Origin: Donghicola sp041224595 | Lineage (GTDB): Bacteria; Pseudomonadota; Alphaproteobacteria; Rhodobacterales; Rhodobacteraceae | NCBI RefSeq assembly: GCF_041224595.1 | Contig: NZ_JBGFGN010000162.1 | Span: forward strand, 248,001 to 312,000 | Direction: 5' to 3' | DNA: 64,000 nucleotides | In this document: piece after piece, positions 24,927 through 32,528 of the stretch | Numbering within the stretch: the stretch's first letter is position 1 | Layout of the letters: every line of letters starts with the position of its first letter | Notes under the pieces: model-generated | What the model was told of the DNA's origin: nothing | The model's database searches: none | Seen by the model: only the letters and a program-made list of their open reading frames with translations | Program-made: the position numbers and the translations under genes

Positions 24927-25937
24927 ATGGAACTCCTGAATACACTCGTCCTGCTCGCGAATTTCGTGTTCGTGCCCGCCATTGCCTATGGCAGCCAGTT
25001 GGCGCTCGGGGCGTTGGGGGTCACGCTGATCTACGGCATTCTGCGGTTCTCGAACTTTGCCCACGGGGACACCATGGCGTTTGGCACGATGGTGACGGTA
25101 CTGGTGACGTGGCTGCTGCAAAGCTTGGGTGTCTCGCTTGGGCCGCTGCCCACGGCGCTGTTGGCCCTGCCCTTTGGCATCGCGGTGACCGCTGCGCTGG
25201 TTCTGTGGACGGACCGCGTGGTCTACAAATTCTACCGCAAACAGAAGGCCAAGCCGGTCATTCTGGTGATCGTGTCCATGGGCGTGATGTTCGTGATGAA
25301 TGGTCTGGTGCGTTTTATCATCGGGCCCGATGACCAGCGGTTTGCGGATGGTGAACGCTTCATCATCGGCGCGCGGGATTTCAAGAAGATGACCGGCCTG
25401 GACGAAGGCTTAGCGATCAAGACCTCTCAGGGTTTGACCGTTGTGACAGCCGTGCTGGTGGTCGCCGCGCTGTTCTGGTTCCTGAACCACACGCGAACAG
25501 GCAAATCCATGCGCGCCTATTCCGACAACGAAGATCTGGCATTACTGTCCGGTATTAACCCTGAACGGGTGGTTGCCGTGACGTGGATCCTCGTGGCGGC
25601 TTTGGCCACGGTCGCAGGTGTGCTCTATGGCCTCGACAAGAGCTTCAAACCCTTCACGTATTTCCAGCTTCTGCTGCCGATCTTTGCTTCTGCCATTGTG
25701 GGCGGCTTGGGCAGTCCTTTGGGCGCGATCGCGGGTGGTTTTGTCATCGCGTTTTCCGAAGTGACCATTACCTATGCTTGGAAAAAGGCCGCGGGTTACA
25801 TCCTGCCTGAATCGCTGGCGCCCGATGGGCTGCTGCAGCTGTTGGCGGTCGATTACAAATTCGCTGTCAGCTTTGTAATTCTGGTTGTGGTGCTGCTTTT
25901 CAAGCCCACCGGCCTGTTCAAGGGGAAATCGGTATGA
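24927..25937 (+). CDS. ABC transporter permease, LivH type
   Basis: 336 residues with about eight hydrophobic segments. The family motifs GSQLALGALGVTLIYGILRFSNFAHG (seen as LGALGVTLIYG and LRFSNFAHGD), MRAYSDNEDLALLSGINPERV and AIVGGLGSPLGAIAGGF identify a LivH-type permease; the second is the cytoplasmic loop that contacts the ATPases. It starts 3 bp after livF and overlaps livM by 4 bp. Confidence 0.92.
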   Translation: MELLNTLVLLANFVFVPAIAYGSQLALGALGVTLIYGILRFSNFAHGDTMAFGTMVTVLVTWLLQSLGVSLGPLPTALLALPFGIAVTAALVLWTDRVVYKFYRKQKAKPVILVIVSMGVMFVMNGLVRFIIGPDDQRFADGERFIIGARDFKKMTGLDEGLAIKTSQGLTVVTAVLVVAALFWFLNHTRTGKSMRAYSDNEDLALLSGINPERVVAVTWILVAALATVAGVLYGLDKSFKPFTYFQLLLPIFASAIVGGLGSPLGAIAGGFVIAFSEVTITYAWKKAAGYILPESLAPDGLLQLLAVDYKFAVSFVILVVVLLFKPTGLFKGKSV

Positions 25938-26686
25938 ACGACACCGTGAAAACAACCGCGCTGTTCGGTCTGGTGGCGGTGCTGATCCTTGGCACCGGCT
26001 TTTTCCAAAGCTGGAACTCGGCGCTTGGCATTCTGAACATGGGTCTGATCAGCGCGATCATGGCGATGGGCGTGAACCTGCAATGGGGCTTTGCGGGCCT
26101 GTTTAACGTCGGGATCATGGGATTTGTCGGGCTTGGCGGTCTGGCGACTGTGCTTGTGTCGATGCCGCCCGTGCCAGCCGCTTGGGCTGCTGGGGGCGTC
26201 AGCATCTGGGTCGCACTTCTGGTTGGGGCGCTGTCTTTGGCGGCTGTGATCTTGGTGCGCTCGCGCATGCCCCAAGGCAACCTGCGCGCCGTCGTGACTT
26301 GGGTTCTGCTGATCGCAGGGTTTGCCATCTACCGCAGCCTGTTTGATCCTGCGCGCGACGCCATTGAAAAGGTGAACCCCGCCCTAGAGGGATACCTCGG
26401 CGGCCTTGGCCTGCCCGTTCTGCTGGCGTGGCCTGTGGGCGGTTTGCTGGCTGCGGGCGCGGCGTGGATTATCGGCAAAACCGCTTTGGGTCTGCGCAGC
26501 GACTATCTGGCCATCGCGACGCTTGGCATTGCCGAGATCATCATCGCGATCATGAAGAACGAAGACTGGCTGGCGCGCGGCGTGAAAAACGTAAACGGTC
26601 TGCCGCGTCCGCTGCCCTACGAGATTGATTTGCAAGCCGATCCGTCCTTTGTGGAAAAGGCAGCGTCGTTCGGGCTGGACCAGTGA
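25934..26686 (+). CDS. ABC transporter permease LivM type, N-terminal part of a split gene
   Basis: 250 residues covering the first half of a LivM-type permease: NMGLISAIMAMGVNLQWGFA and GLFNVGIMGFVGLGG, then a long central segment and SDYLAIATLGIAEIIIAIMKNE. It stops at TGA (26684-26686) right after GLDQ. The following frame continues the family sequence with no gap, so a single permease of about 434 residues has been divided into two genes by a change equal to one base. The TGA overlaps a GTG start as GTGA, so re-initiation by the same ribosome is possible and two half-permeases could be made. Confidence 0.82.
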   Translation: MNDTVKTTALFGLVAVLILGTGFFQSWNSALGILNMGLISAIMAMGVNLQWGFAGLFNVGIMGFVGLGGLATVLVSMPPVPAAWAAGGVSIWVALLVGALSLAAVILVRSRMPQGNLRAVVTWVLLIAGFAIYRSLFDPARDAIEKVNPALEGYLGGLGLPVLLAWPVGGLLAAGAAWIIGKTALGLRSDYLAIATLGIAEIIIAIMKNEDWLARGVKNVNGLPRPLPYEIDLQADPSFVEKAASFGLDQ

Positions 26687-27237
26687 CCGCGTCGACCCTT
26701 TACGTCAAGCTGGGGTATAGCGTTCTATTCACCATCGTTCTGCTGATCATCCTGTTCCTGATGCAGCGCTCTTTGCACAGCCCTTGGGGACGGATGATGC
26801 GCGCGATCCGCGATAACGAAGACGCCGCCCGCGCGATGGGCAAGAACGTGACCCGTCGCCATTTGCAAATCTTCATCCTCGGCTCTGCGATCTGCGGCTT
26901 GGCGGGTGCGATGATGACCACGCTGGACGGACAGTTGACACCGGGCACCTATCAGCCCCTGCGCTACACTTTCCTGATTTGGGTGATGGTGATCGTAGGC
27001 GGGTCGGGCAACAACCTGGGCGCGGTGCTCGGGGGCTTCCTGATTTGGTTCCTCTGGGTTCAGGTCGAACCCTTTGGCCGCTGGCTGATGGAACTCGTGA
27101 CAGCAGGCATGGAGCCTGGCAATGCTCTGCGCGAACACCTGCTGGCATCCGCTGCGCATATGCGTTTGCTGACCATGGGGCTTGTGATGCTGGTGATGCT
27201 CAGGTTTAGCCCGCGCGGCTTGCTGCCTGAGAAATAA
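26683..27237 (+). CDS. ABC transporter permease LivM type, C-terminal part of a split gene
   Basis: 184 residues from a GTG overlapping the TGA of the first half. It carries the second half of a LivM permease, including the ATPase-contact loop GRMMRAIRDNEDAARAMGKNV and the terminal segments with FLIWVMVIVGGSGNNLGA, ending FSPRGLLPEK. It lacks the N-terminal segments of a complete permease, and its own start has no separate ribosome site beyond the coupling overlap. The reading frame is intact across 184 codons, which argues that it is still under selection or that the break is very recent or a sequencing slip. Confidence 0.8.
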   Translation: MTASTLYVKLGYSVLFTIVLLIILFLMQRSLHSPWGRMMRAIRDNEDAARAMGKNVTRRHLQIFILGSAICGLAGAMMTTLDGQLTPGTYQPLRYTFLIWVMVIVGGSGNNLGAVLGGFLIWFLWVQVEPFGRWLMELVTAGMEPGNALREHLLASAAHMRLLTMGLVMLVMLRFSPRGLLPEK

Positions 27238-27243
27238 GGTACA

Positions 27244-27277
27244 AGGGCGCTCTGATCAGAGCGCCCTTTCTCTTTTC
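27244..27277 (+). terminator. Terminator of the liv-type operon
   Basis: Perfect 10-bp stem AGGGCGCTCT / AGAGCGCCCT with loop GATC, followed by TTCTCTTTT. It begins 7 bp after the permease stop and may also serve the convergent gene ending at 27290. Confidence 0.9.
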
Positions 27278-27289
27278 AGTACCTGCGGT

Positions 27290-28828
27290 CTAGCGGGCTT
27301 TGAACAGCCCGCCAAGGATACCGCGGACAATCCGCCGCCCCGTGGTGCCCTTCAGTTCTTTGACCAGAGCCTCTGTCAGCGCGCCGCTAAAGCTGTCATC
27401 ACGGCTCATGCGCTTGGACGTTGAACGGCTGACCCGCGATCCCGTATAGCGCCGCGCAGTGCGGTATTCCCGCTCTTGAGCTTCGACCTGCTCTTCTTGG
27501 GCCTCGGCCTGTGCTGCAGCCGCCGCCGCGGCGTCCGCCCGCTTGGTCAGGATTTCATGGGCGCTCTCGCGGTCCACGGCTTGATCGTATTTGGCCGACA
27601 TGGGGGACGCGGCAATCAGCGCGCCACGCTCCGCCACGGTCAAGGGTCCGATGCGCGAAGACGGCGGACGGATCAATGTGCGCTCCGACATCCCCGGCAC
27701 ACCCTTTTTCTCCAGAAACGAAGTCACCGCCTCGCCGACTCCGACCTCGCGGATCGCTTCTTCGACGCAAAAGGCTGGGTTCTCGCGATAGGTCTCGGCG
27801 GCCAACTTCAGGTTCTTTTTGTCCCGCGCCGTAAAGGCGCGCAGCGCGTGCTGGATGCGGTTGCCAAGCTGGCCCAGAATATCCTCGGGGATGTCCGCCG
27901 GATGCTGGGTGATAAAGTACACCCCGACCCCTTTGGAGCGGATCAGACGCGCCACCTGCTCGACCTTGTCCACCAGCGCCTTGGGCGTGCCGTCGAACAG
28001 AAGATGCGCCTCGTCGAAAAAGAACACCAGCTTTGGCTTGTCCGGATCGCCGACCTCTGGCAGCTCTTCGAAGAGTTCTGACAACAGCCAGAACAAGAAC
28101 GTCGCATAGAGGCGCGGCGCCTGCATCAAGCGGTCAGAGGCCAGAATGTTGACCGCGCCGCGCCCCGTGTCATCCACGCGCATCAGATCAGCTAGTTCCA
28201 GCGCAGGCTCGCCAAAGAAGCCAGACGCGCCCTCATTCTCGAGCATTAGAATAGACCGCTGGATCGCGCCGACACTCGCCGGAGAGATGTTGCCGTACCG
28301 CATGGAAATCTCTGACCGGTTGTCCCCAAGCCAAACCAGCATCGTCCGCAGATCGTCCAAGTCCAGCAGCGGCAACCCTTGCTCGTCTGCAATGCGAAAC
28401 GCGATGTTCAGCACGCCCTCTTGCACCTCGGTCAAGTCAAGCATCCGCGACAGCAGCAATGGGCCCATCTCGGCCACGGTGGCGCGCACGGGGTGACCTT
28501 GCTGCCCCCACAGGTCCCAGAATGTGACGGGTGCCGCGCTGTAGGTCAGGTCGAGCCCGATTTTCTGCGCGCGTTCCATGAACGGTGCATGCAATTTGTG
28601 CGTTTCCGCCCCCGCCGCGCCAAGGCCGGACAAGTCGCCTTTGACGTCCGACACAAAGACCGGAACACCGGCATCAGAAAAGGCCTGCGCCAGAATCTGC
28701 ACGGTCACAGTCTTGCCCGTGCCTGTCGCGCCAGCAATCAATCCGTGTCTGTTTGCGTATTTGAGAACCAGGTGTTGCGCATCACCATGTTCTAAACCTC
28801 CACCACCAACAAAAATGCCGTCCGTCAT
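27290..28828 (-). CDS. HerA-like ATPase, DUF853/YjgR family
   Basis: 512 residues from the ATG at 28828, which has an AAGGGGG site 7 bases upstream; a longer frame exists but lacks this. The N-terminus GIFVGGGGL leads to Walker A GATGTGKTVTVQILAQAF; Walker B is KLVFFFDEAHLLFDG, and VYFITQHPADIPEDILGQLGNRIQHALRAF (shown as ITQHPADIPEDIL and LGNRIQHALRAF) is the family signature. The C-terminal region includes an alanine- and glutamine-rich, probably coiled-coil stretch and a basic tail. Members resemble HerA helicases; the cellular role is unknown. Confidence 0.9.
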   Translation of the reverse strand: MTDGIFVGGGGLEHGDAQHLVLKYANRHGLIAGATGTGKTVTVQILAQAFSDAGVPVFVSDVKGDLSGLGAAGAETHKLHAPFMERAQKIGLDLTYSAAPVTFWDLWGQQGHPVRATVAEMGPLLLSRMLDLTEVQEGVLNIAFRIADEQGLPLLDLDDLRTMLVWLGDNRSEISMRYGNISPASVGAIQRSILMLENEGASGFFGEPALELADLMRVDDTGRGAVNILASDRLMQAPRLYATFLFWLLSELFEELPEVGDPDKPKLVFFFDEAHLLFDGTPKALVDKVEQVARLIRSKGVGVYFITQHPADIPEDILGQLGNRIQHALRAFTARDKKNLKLAAETYRENPAFCVEEAIREVGVGEAVTSFLEKKGVPGMSERTLIRPPSSRIGPLTVAERGALIAASPMSAKYDQAVDRESAHEILTKRADAAAAAAAQAEAQEEQVEAQEREYRTARRYTGSRVSRSTSKRMSRDDSFSGALTEALVKELKGTTGRRIVRGILGGLFKAR

Positions 28829-28876
28829 CGCGAAACCCCCTTGAGTACGCCATGACAATACCGCGTTAACGCCTCA

Positions 28877-28963
28877 CTGCCACCATCAGGTTTGTGTCGT
28901 GTTAAAGGACACTTTTCCTCCCTGTTGAACTGGCCGCGCCCTTGAAAAGGCGCGGTTTTTTTT
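28877..28963 (+). ncRNA. Candidate small RNA with CCTCCCTG single-stranded segment
   Basis: A strong plus-strand terminator (CCGCGCC / GGCGCGG, loop CTTGAAAA, then eight T) ends at 28963, yet no plus-strand gene lies upstream; the neighbour there is the divergent ATPase gene. Just before it is a small hairpin (GTGTC / GACAC, 28894-28912) and an unpaired TTTTCCTCCCTGTTGAACT, which is complementary to ribosome-binding sites. Hairpin, anti-Shine-Dalgarno loop and terminator is a common plan for Hfq-dependent small RNAs in alphaproteobacteria. A possible promoter is TTGAGT at 28841 with GTTAAC at 28865. The 5' end is a guess. Confidence 0.5.
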
Positions 28964-29012
28964 GTTCCGACCCATCTCGATTCAGATTGTTGCAGATAAC
29001 TGAAGTTTATCG

Positions 29013-29041
29013 GTTGACGATCTCCGGCGGAGTTCGTAGCG
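29013..29041 (+). promoter_or_regulatory. Candidate promoter of the second small RNA
   Basis: TTGACG (29013-29018) and TAGCGT (29036-29041) are separated by exactly 17 bases. The -35 is near consensus. It lies 7 bp before the proposed RNA and after the first RNA's terminator. Confidence 0.5.
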
Positions 29042-29047
29042 TTCGGT

Positions 29048-29113
29048 CAATTACTAAGTCGGCCAGTCCGACAGGGAGCAAAAAATGGAAAGGAGGCCTT
29101 GTGCCTCCTTTTC
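29048..29113 (+). ncRNA. Second candidate small RNA, about 66 nt
   Basis: Between a good promoter (29013-29041) and a terminator (AAGGAGGC / GCCTCCTT, 29090-29110, tail TTCG) is a 66-base stretch with one further hairpin (GTCGG / CCGAC, 29058-29072). A very short frame starting with ATG at 29085 after AGGGAG could encode about 18 residues (MERRPCASFSIHCLG start) but would run through the terminator. The hairpin pair could also be a leader of the IalB gene 140 bp downstream; the terminator makes a separate RNA more likely. The stem is also followed by T on the other strand, so direction is not certain. Confidence 0.4.
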
Positions 29114-29252
29114 GATTCATTGCTTAGGAAGCGTCGCCTGATCTACAGGCAGATCCCCGCCTTCACGAAGAATTTGATGAAATCCGGACTGCCATCAGTG
29201 GTAGAGCCATGATAGGCCCTTTCCCGAACAAGCCTAATGAATGGGGAAGACA

Positions 29253-29831
29253 ATGCCCAAAACCTATCTGAGCCTGACCCTCGCTGCCGTTCTGACCCTT
29301 GGGACGCACGCCCTCGCACAAGAAGCCGAGGCGCCCTCGAGCGATGTCGATCTCGGGACCGAGGTTGCTCAGGACGGAAACGCGCTGGGGACGACCTATG
29401 AAGCCGAAAAGAGCGGCGACTGGACCATCCGCTGCCTGCGCACTGACGCAGACCAAGACCCCTGCGAGATGAACCAGATGCTGAACGATCAGGACGGGAA
29501 CGCTGTGGCTGAAGTCAGCCTGTTCAAGCTCCCCGATGGTCAGGCCGCCGTTGCGGGTGCAACCATCGCGACCCCTCTGGAGACCCTGCTGACAGAACAG
29601 CTGATGATTTCGGTCGATGGTGGCGCGGCCAAGAAATACCCCTTCCGCTTCTGTACCGCGCAAGGGTGTTTTGCCCAGATCGGTTTCACCGCAGCGGAAT
29701 TGGACGGATTCAAAAAGGGCAGCGCCGCGAATATCGTGATCGTGCCGCGAGTTGCTCCTGATCAGAAGGTCACTCTGAGCATGTCGCTGTCCGGCTTCAC
29801 CAAAGCATTTGATACGATCCCGGCACGTTAA
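29253..29831 (+). CDS. Invasion-associated locus B (IalB) family protein
   Basis: 192 residues from the ATG at 29253 (site GGGGAAG 3-4 bases upstream; an ATG 12 bases earlier is less likely). Signal peptide MPKTYLSLTLAAVLTLGTHALAQ (first 20 shown by its core LAAVLTLGTHALAQ) is followed by a low-complexity acidic linker and the IalB domain: GDWTIRCLR, DPCEMNQML, PFRFCTAQGCFAQIGF with paired cysteines. The family is periplasmic and widespread in free-living alphaproteobacteria; despite its name no invasion role is implied. It is monocistronic with its own terminator at 29861. Confidence 0.88.
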   Translation: MPKTYLSLTLAAVLTLGTHALAQEAEAPSSDVDLGTEVAQDGNALGTTYEAEKSGDWTIRCLRTDADQDPCEMNQMLNDQDGNAVAEVSLFKLPDGQAAVAGATIATPLETLLTEQLMISVDGGAAKKYPFRFCTAQGCFAQIGFTAAELDGFKKGSAANIVIVPRVAPDQKVTLSMSLSGFTKAFDTIPAR

Positions 29832-29860
29832 AGTCCCGTGATCACGGCAAGACCGCCAAA

Positions 29861-29886
29861 GGCCGCCCTATGCAGGCGGCCTTTTT
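29861..29886 (+). terminator. Terminator of the IalB gene
   Basis: Stem GGCCGCC / GGCGGCC, loop CTATGCA, followed by five T. It lies 29 bp after the stop and 20 bp before the convergent ketosynthase gene end. Confidence 0.88.
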
Positions 29887-29905
29887 CATGAGCAATGCTG
29901 CGATG

Positions 29906-31114
29906 TCAGTGTTTGCGCAGCGCGAGCACAGCGTTCAGTCCACCGAACGCAAACGCATTCGACAAAACGACTTCAACCTCAGCGTCTCGCGCCTCATTCG
30001 GCACCACATCAAGCGCGCATTCAGGATCGGGCTCTTCGTACCCGATTGTCGGCGCGATCACCCCGTCGCGCAAAGCCATAATGCAGGCCAAAAGTTCCAC
30101 AGCACCGGTGCCGCCGATCAAGTGGCCATGCATGGATTTGGTCGAAGAAATCATCAACTCGTCCGCGTGATGGCCAAAGACATCCGCCACCGCAGCGCAT
30201 TCGGTTTTGTCATTCGCTGCCGTGCCGGTGCCGTGAGCATTGATGTAGCCGACCTGCGATTTGTCGATTTTTCCATCCACCAAGGCGCCCGAAATCGCTC
30301 GCGCAGCCCCCTGCTTGGACGGCATGACGATGTCGCCTGCATCAGAAGTCATCGCGAACCCACTGACTTCACACAGAATTTCCGCGCCGCGCTTTTTGGC
30401 GTGCTCGTATTCCTCGAACACGAAAATCGCTGCACCTTCGCCTTGGACCATGCCGTTGCGGTTGGCCGAGAAAGGACGGCAGGCGTCTTTGGACATAACA
30501 CGCAGGCCTTCCCACGCTTTTAGTCCACCAAAGCACAACATCGATTCCGAGCCGCCTGTGATCATCACATCCGACATCCCTGCGCGCACCATGTGAAAGG
30601 CTTGGCCCATCGCGTGGTTCGAACTCGCACAGGCAGTCGCGACGGTGTAGGACGGCCCTTTCAGGTTATGGGCCATCGAGACATGGCTGGCCGCAGCGTT
30701 GTTCATCAACTTGGGCACGACAAAGGGGTGAACGCGGTTCTTGCCCTCTTCGTACACCGTCCGGTAATTTTCGTCCGAAGTTTGCAGCCCGCCCCCAGCA
30801 GTCCCGAGTACGACGCCTGACCGTGCCGCCAAGTCGCCAGTAAAGGTCAAGCCGGATTGTTTCAGCGCCTCTTCGGCAGCAATCATAGCAAATTGCGTGT
30901 AGCGATCGTACAGAGCGATTTGCTGGCGGTTCCAACGGTCCTCGGGATGGTAGTCCAGAATTTGGCCACCGATGCGGATGGCCAGACGATCCAGATCACG
31001 GATGTCCAGCTCGGCGATCCCGCAACGCCCTTCGCGCATGGATTCTAAGGTTTTGGGCACATCGGCCCCCAGCGGATTGATCGTACCCGCGCCGGTGATG
31101 ACGACGCGTCTCAC
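29906..31114 (-). CDS. Beta-ketoacyl-ACP synthase (KAS II/FabF-like)
   Basis: 402 residues, thiolase fold. The catalytic triad is complete: C162 in TVATACASSNHA, H294 in YINAHGTGTAAND and H331 in KSMHGHLIGGTGAVE. NAFAFGGLNAVL at the end is also standard. It condenses acyl-ACP with malonyl-ACP. It starts inside the last 4 bases of an acyl carrier protein gene, and an LpxD homologue precedes that, so it probably makes a special acyl chain on that dedicated carrier rather than bulk fatty acids. The single-copy housekeeping fabF is normally elsewhere with fabD/fabG; I infer this is an additional enzyme. Confidence 0.88.
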   Translation of the reverse strand: MRRVVITGAGTINPLGADVPKTLESMREGRCGIAELDIRDLDRLAIRIGGQILDYHPEDRWNRQQIALYDRYTQFAMIAAEEALKQSGLTFTGDLAARSGVVLGTAGGGLQTSDENYRTVYEEGKNRVHPFVVPKLMNNAAASHVSMAHNLKGPSYTVATACASSNHAMGQAFHMVRAGMSDVMITGGSESMLCFGGLKAWEGLRVMSKDACRPFSANRNGMVQGEGAAIFVFEEYEHAKKRGAEILCEVSGFAMTSDAGDIVMPSKQGAARAISGALVDGKIDKSQVGYINAHGTGTAANDKTECAAVADVFGHHADELMISSTKSMHGHLIGGTGAVELLACIMALRDGVIAPTIGYEEPDPECALDVVPNEARDAEVEVVLSNAFAFGGLNAVLALRKH

Positions 31115-31368
31115 GACTGCTCCGCGACCAGTTTTTCAACAGCGTCCACGATCGCGCGGACCGAGCTGATGTCGAAGTCGCTTTCCGAGGGATCGTTGGC
31201 GTTGAATGGAACCGAGATATCAAAGGCTTCTTCGATGGCAAAAATGCTCTCGACCAGACCCATGCTGTCGATTCCAAGGTCCTCTAGGGTGCTATCCATG
31301 GTCACATCCGACGGCTCCAGAACGGCCTGTTCGGCGATGATTGCGATAACTTTATCCTTCACGGTCAT
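31111..31368 (-). CDS. Acyl carrier protein (specialised)
   Basis: 85 residues, acidic, with the 4'-phosphopantetheine attachment serine S35 in EDLGIDSMGLVES. The second half (VFAIEEAF-type, here IFAIEEAFDISVPF) resembles AcpXL, the carrier for very long chain lipid A acids in rhizobia, more than the housekeeping AcpP, although the likeness is modest. It overlaps the ketosynthase by 4 bp and follows the LpxD homologue by 33 bp, so the three genes are likely one transcript. Confidence 0.88.
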   Translation of the reverse strand: MTVKDKVIAIIAEQAVLEPSDVTMDSTLEDLGIDSMGLVESIFAIEEAFDISVPFNANDPSESDFDISSVRAIVDAVEKLVAEQS

Positions 31369-31401
31369 GGGTTTACCCTTCTCGTTGGCTTTTTTGGCGA
31401 T

Positions 31402-32496
31402 TTAGCCACTTAACCCGTCTTTTGAAACAGTTTTCTTAAGCTCCGCGAATTCCCGCAGGAGACGCGGCAATCTGCGCAGGGCTTTGTATGTCTCGACGTG
31501 GGTGTCCATCTTGACCGCCGGATAGCCGAGCATAGCACGACCCGCAGGAACGTTCGACAAAACTGCCGAGGCCGCGCCGATCACCACGTTGTCGCCAATC
31601 TTGATGTTGTCCGCGACGCCTGATTTGCCGCCAAGCACACAGTTGTTTCCGATCACGGTCGACCCCGCCACTGCAGCCTGCGCACACAGCAAACAGTCCG
31701 TGCCGATGACGACGTTGTGGCCCACCTGAACAAGGTTATCGATCTTGGTGCCACTGCCCACGCGGGTTGCGCGCACGGACCCTTGGTCAATGGTCGAGTT
31801 CGCGCCAACCTCAACGTCGTCGCCGATTTCGACCCCGCCTAGGGAATGGATGCGCGCCCACGCCTGCGCACGGGTCCCGCTGCTGTCACCAAGGGTATCG
31901 CGAACCTGTTCGACCGCCGACTTTTCGGGCGTGACAAAGGAGAAGCCGTCCCCCCCGATCACCACGTTTCCGTGCAGGATCAGACGATCGCCAATCCGCG
32001 TATCGGCCATGATGCGGACACCAGGATGGATCAGAGCGTCAGCGCCGATCGACACGCGCGGCGCAATGGTGACGTGGCTGGCGATGACGGCGTTGTCTCC
32101 GATCACCGAACCGGCACCAATAATAGAGAATGGCCCGACGCTGGCATCCGCGCCGATCTGCGCAGTCGGGTCAATGATCGCTGTGGGGTGAATGCCGAGT
32201 GCATAGCCCTGCCCTGCGTCCATCATGGCGGACAGCTTGGACATGCCATACCGCGGTCGGTCCATGAGGATCGCGCCCTTCAGACCATAGCTTTGCCAAT
32301 CCGCGCCCTGCCAAAGCAACGCCGCCTGAGCAGCGCCCGCTGAAATCTGGTCCGCAAATTCGGGTTTCATGGCCAGCGCCAAATCCGCTGCAGTGGCCGA
32401 CGCGGGTTCTGCAACCCGCGTGATGGTCAAAGAGCCGTCGCCCTGAGCGTCCACGCCCAAGGCGGCGGCGATTTCGGCAAGAGTAAAGGTCGTCAT
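31402..32496 (-). CDS. lpxD: LpxD-like UDP-3-O-acylglucosamine N-acyltransferase
   Basis: 364 residues. An N-terminal uridine-binding-like domain (about 1-100) is followed by a left-handed beta-helix of hexapeptides (IHPTAIIDPTAQIGADASVG) and a C-terminal helical region (YKALRRLPRLLREFAELKK). The catalytic histidine is in NLVQVGHNVVIG, and GDGFSFV corresponds to the family's GDGFGF motif. Between them lies an extra loop of about 20 residues. LpxD adds a hydroxyacyl chain from ACP to lipid A precursor. It is not beside lpxA, fabZ or lpxB here, so it may be a second copy serving the neighbouring ACP/ketosynthase. Confidence 0.83.
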   Translation of the reverse strand: MTTFTLAEIAAALGVDAQGDGSLTITRVAEPASATAADLALAMKPEFADQISAGAAQAALLWQGADWQSYGLKGAILMDRPRYGMSKLSAMMDAGQGYALGIHPTAIIDPTAQIGADASVGPFSIIGAGSVIGDNAVIASHVTIAPRVSIGADALIHPGVRIMADTRIGDRLILHGNVVIGGDGFSFVTPEKSAVEQVRDTLGDSSGTRAQAWARIHSLGGVEIGDDVEVGANSTIDQGSVRATRVGSGTKIDNLVQVGHNVVIGTDCLLCAQAAVAGSTVIGNNCVLGGKSGVADNIKIGDNVVIGAASAVLSNVPAGRAMLGYPAVKMDTHVETYKALRRLPRLLREFAELKKTVSKDGLSG

Positions 32497-32528
32497 TCAG
32501 TGCCTCCCGGCCTAGTCCGGGATTTGAT

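Noticed and set aside
26676..26690. Programmed -1 frameshift in livM
   Set aside because: No slippery heptamer and no downstream structure next to the stop; a coupled split or an indel explains it better.
29241..29831. IalB as a virulence factor
   Set aside because: The family is common in free-living marine alphaproteobacteria; the name comes from Bartonella and does not carry a function here.
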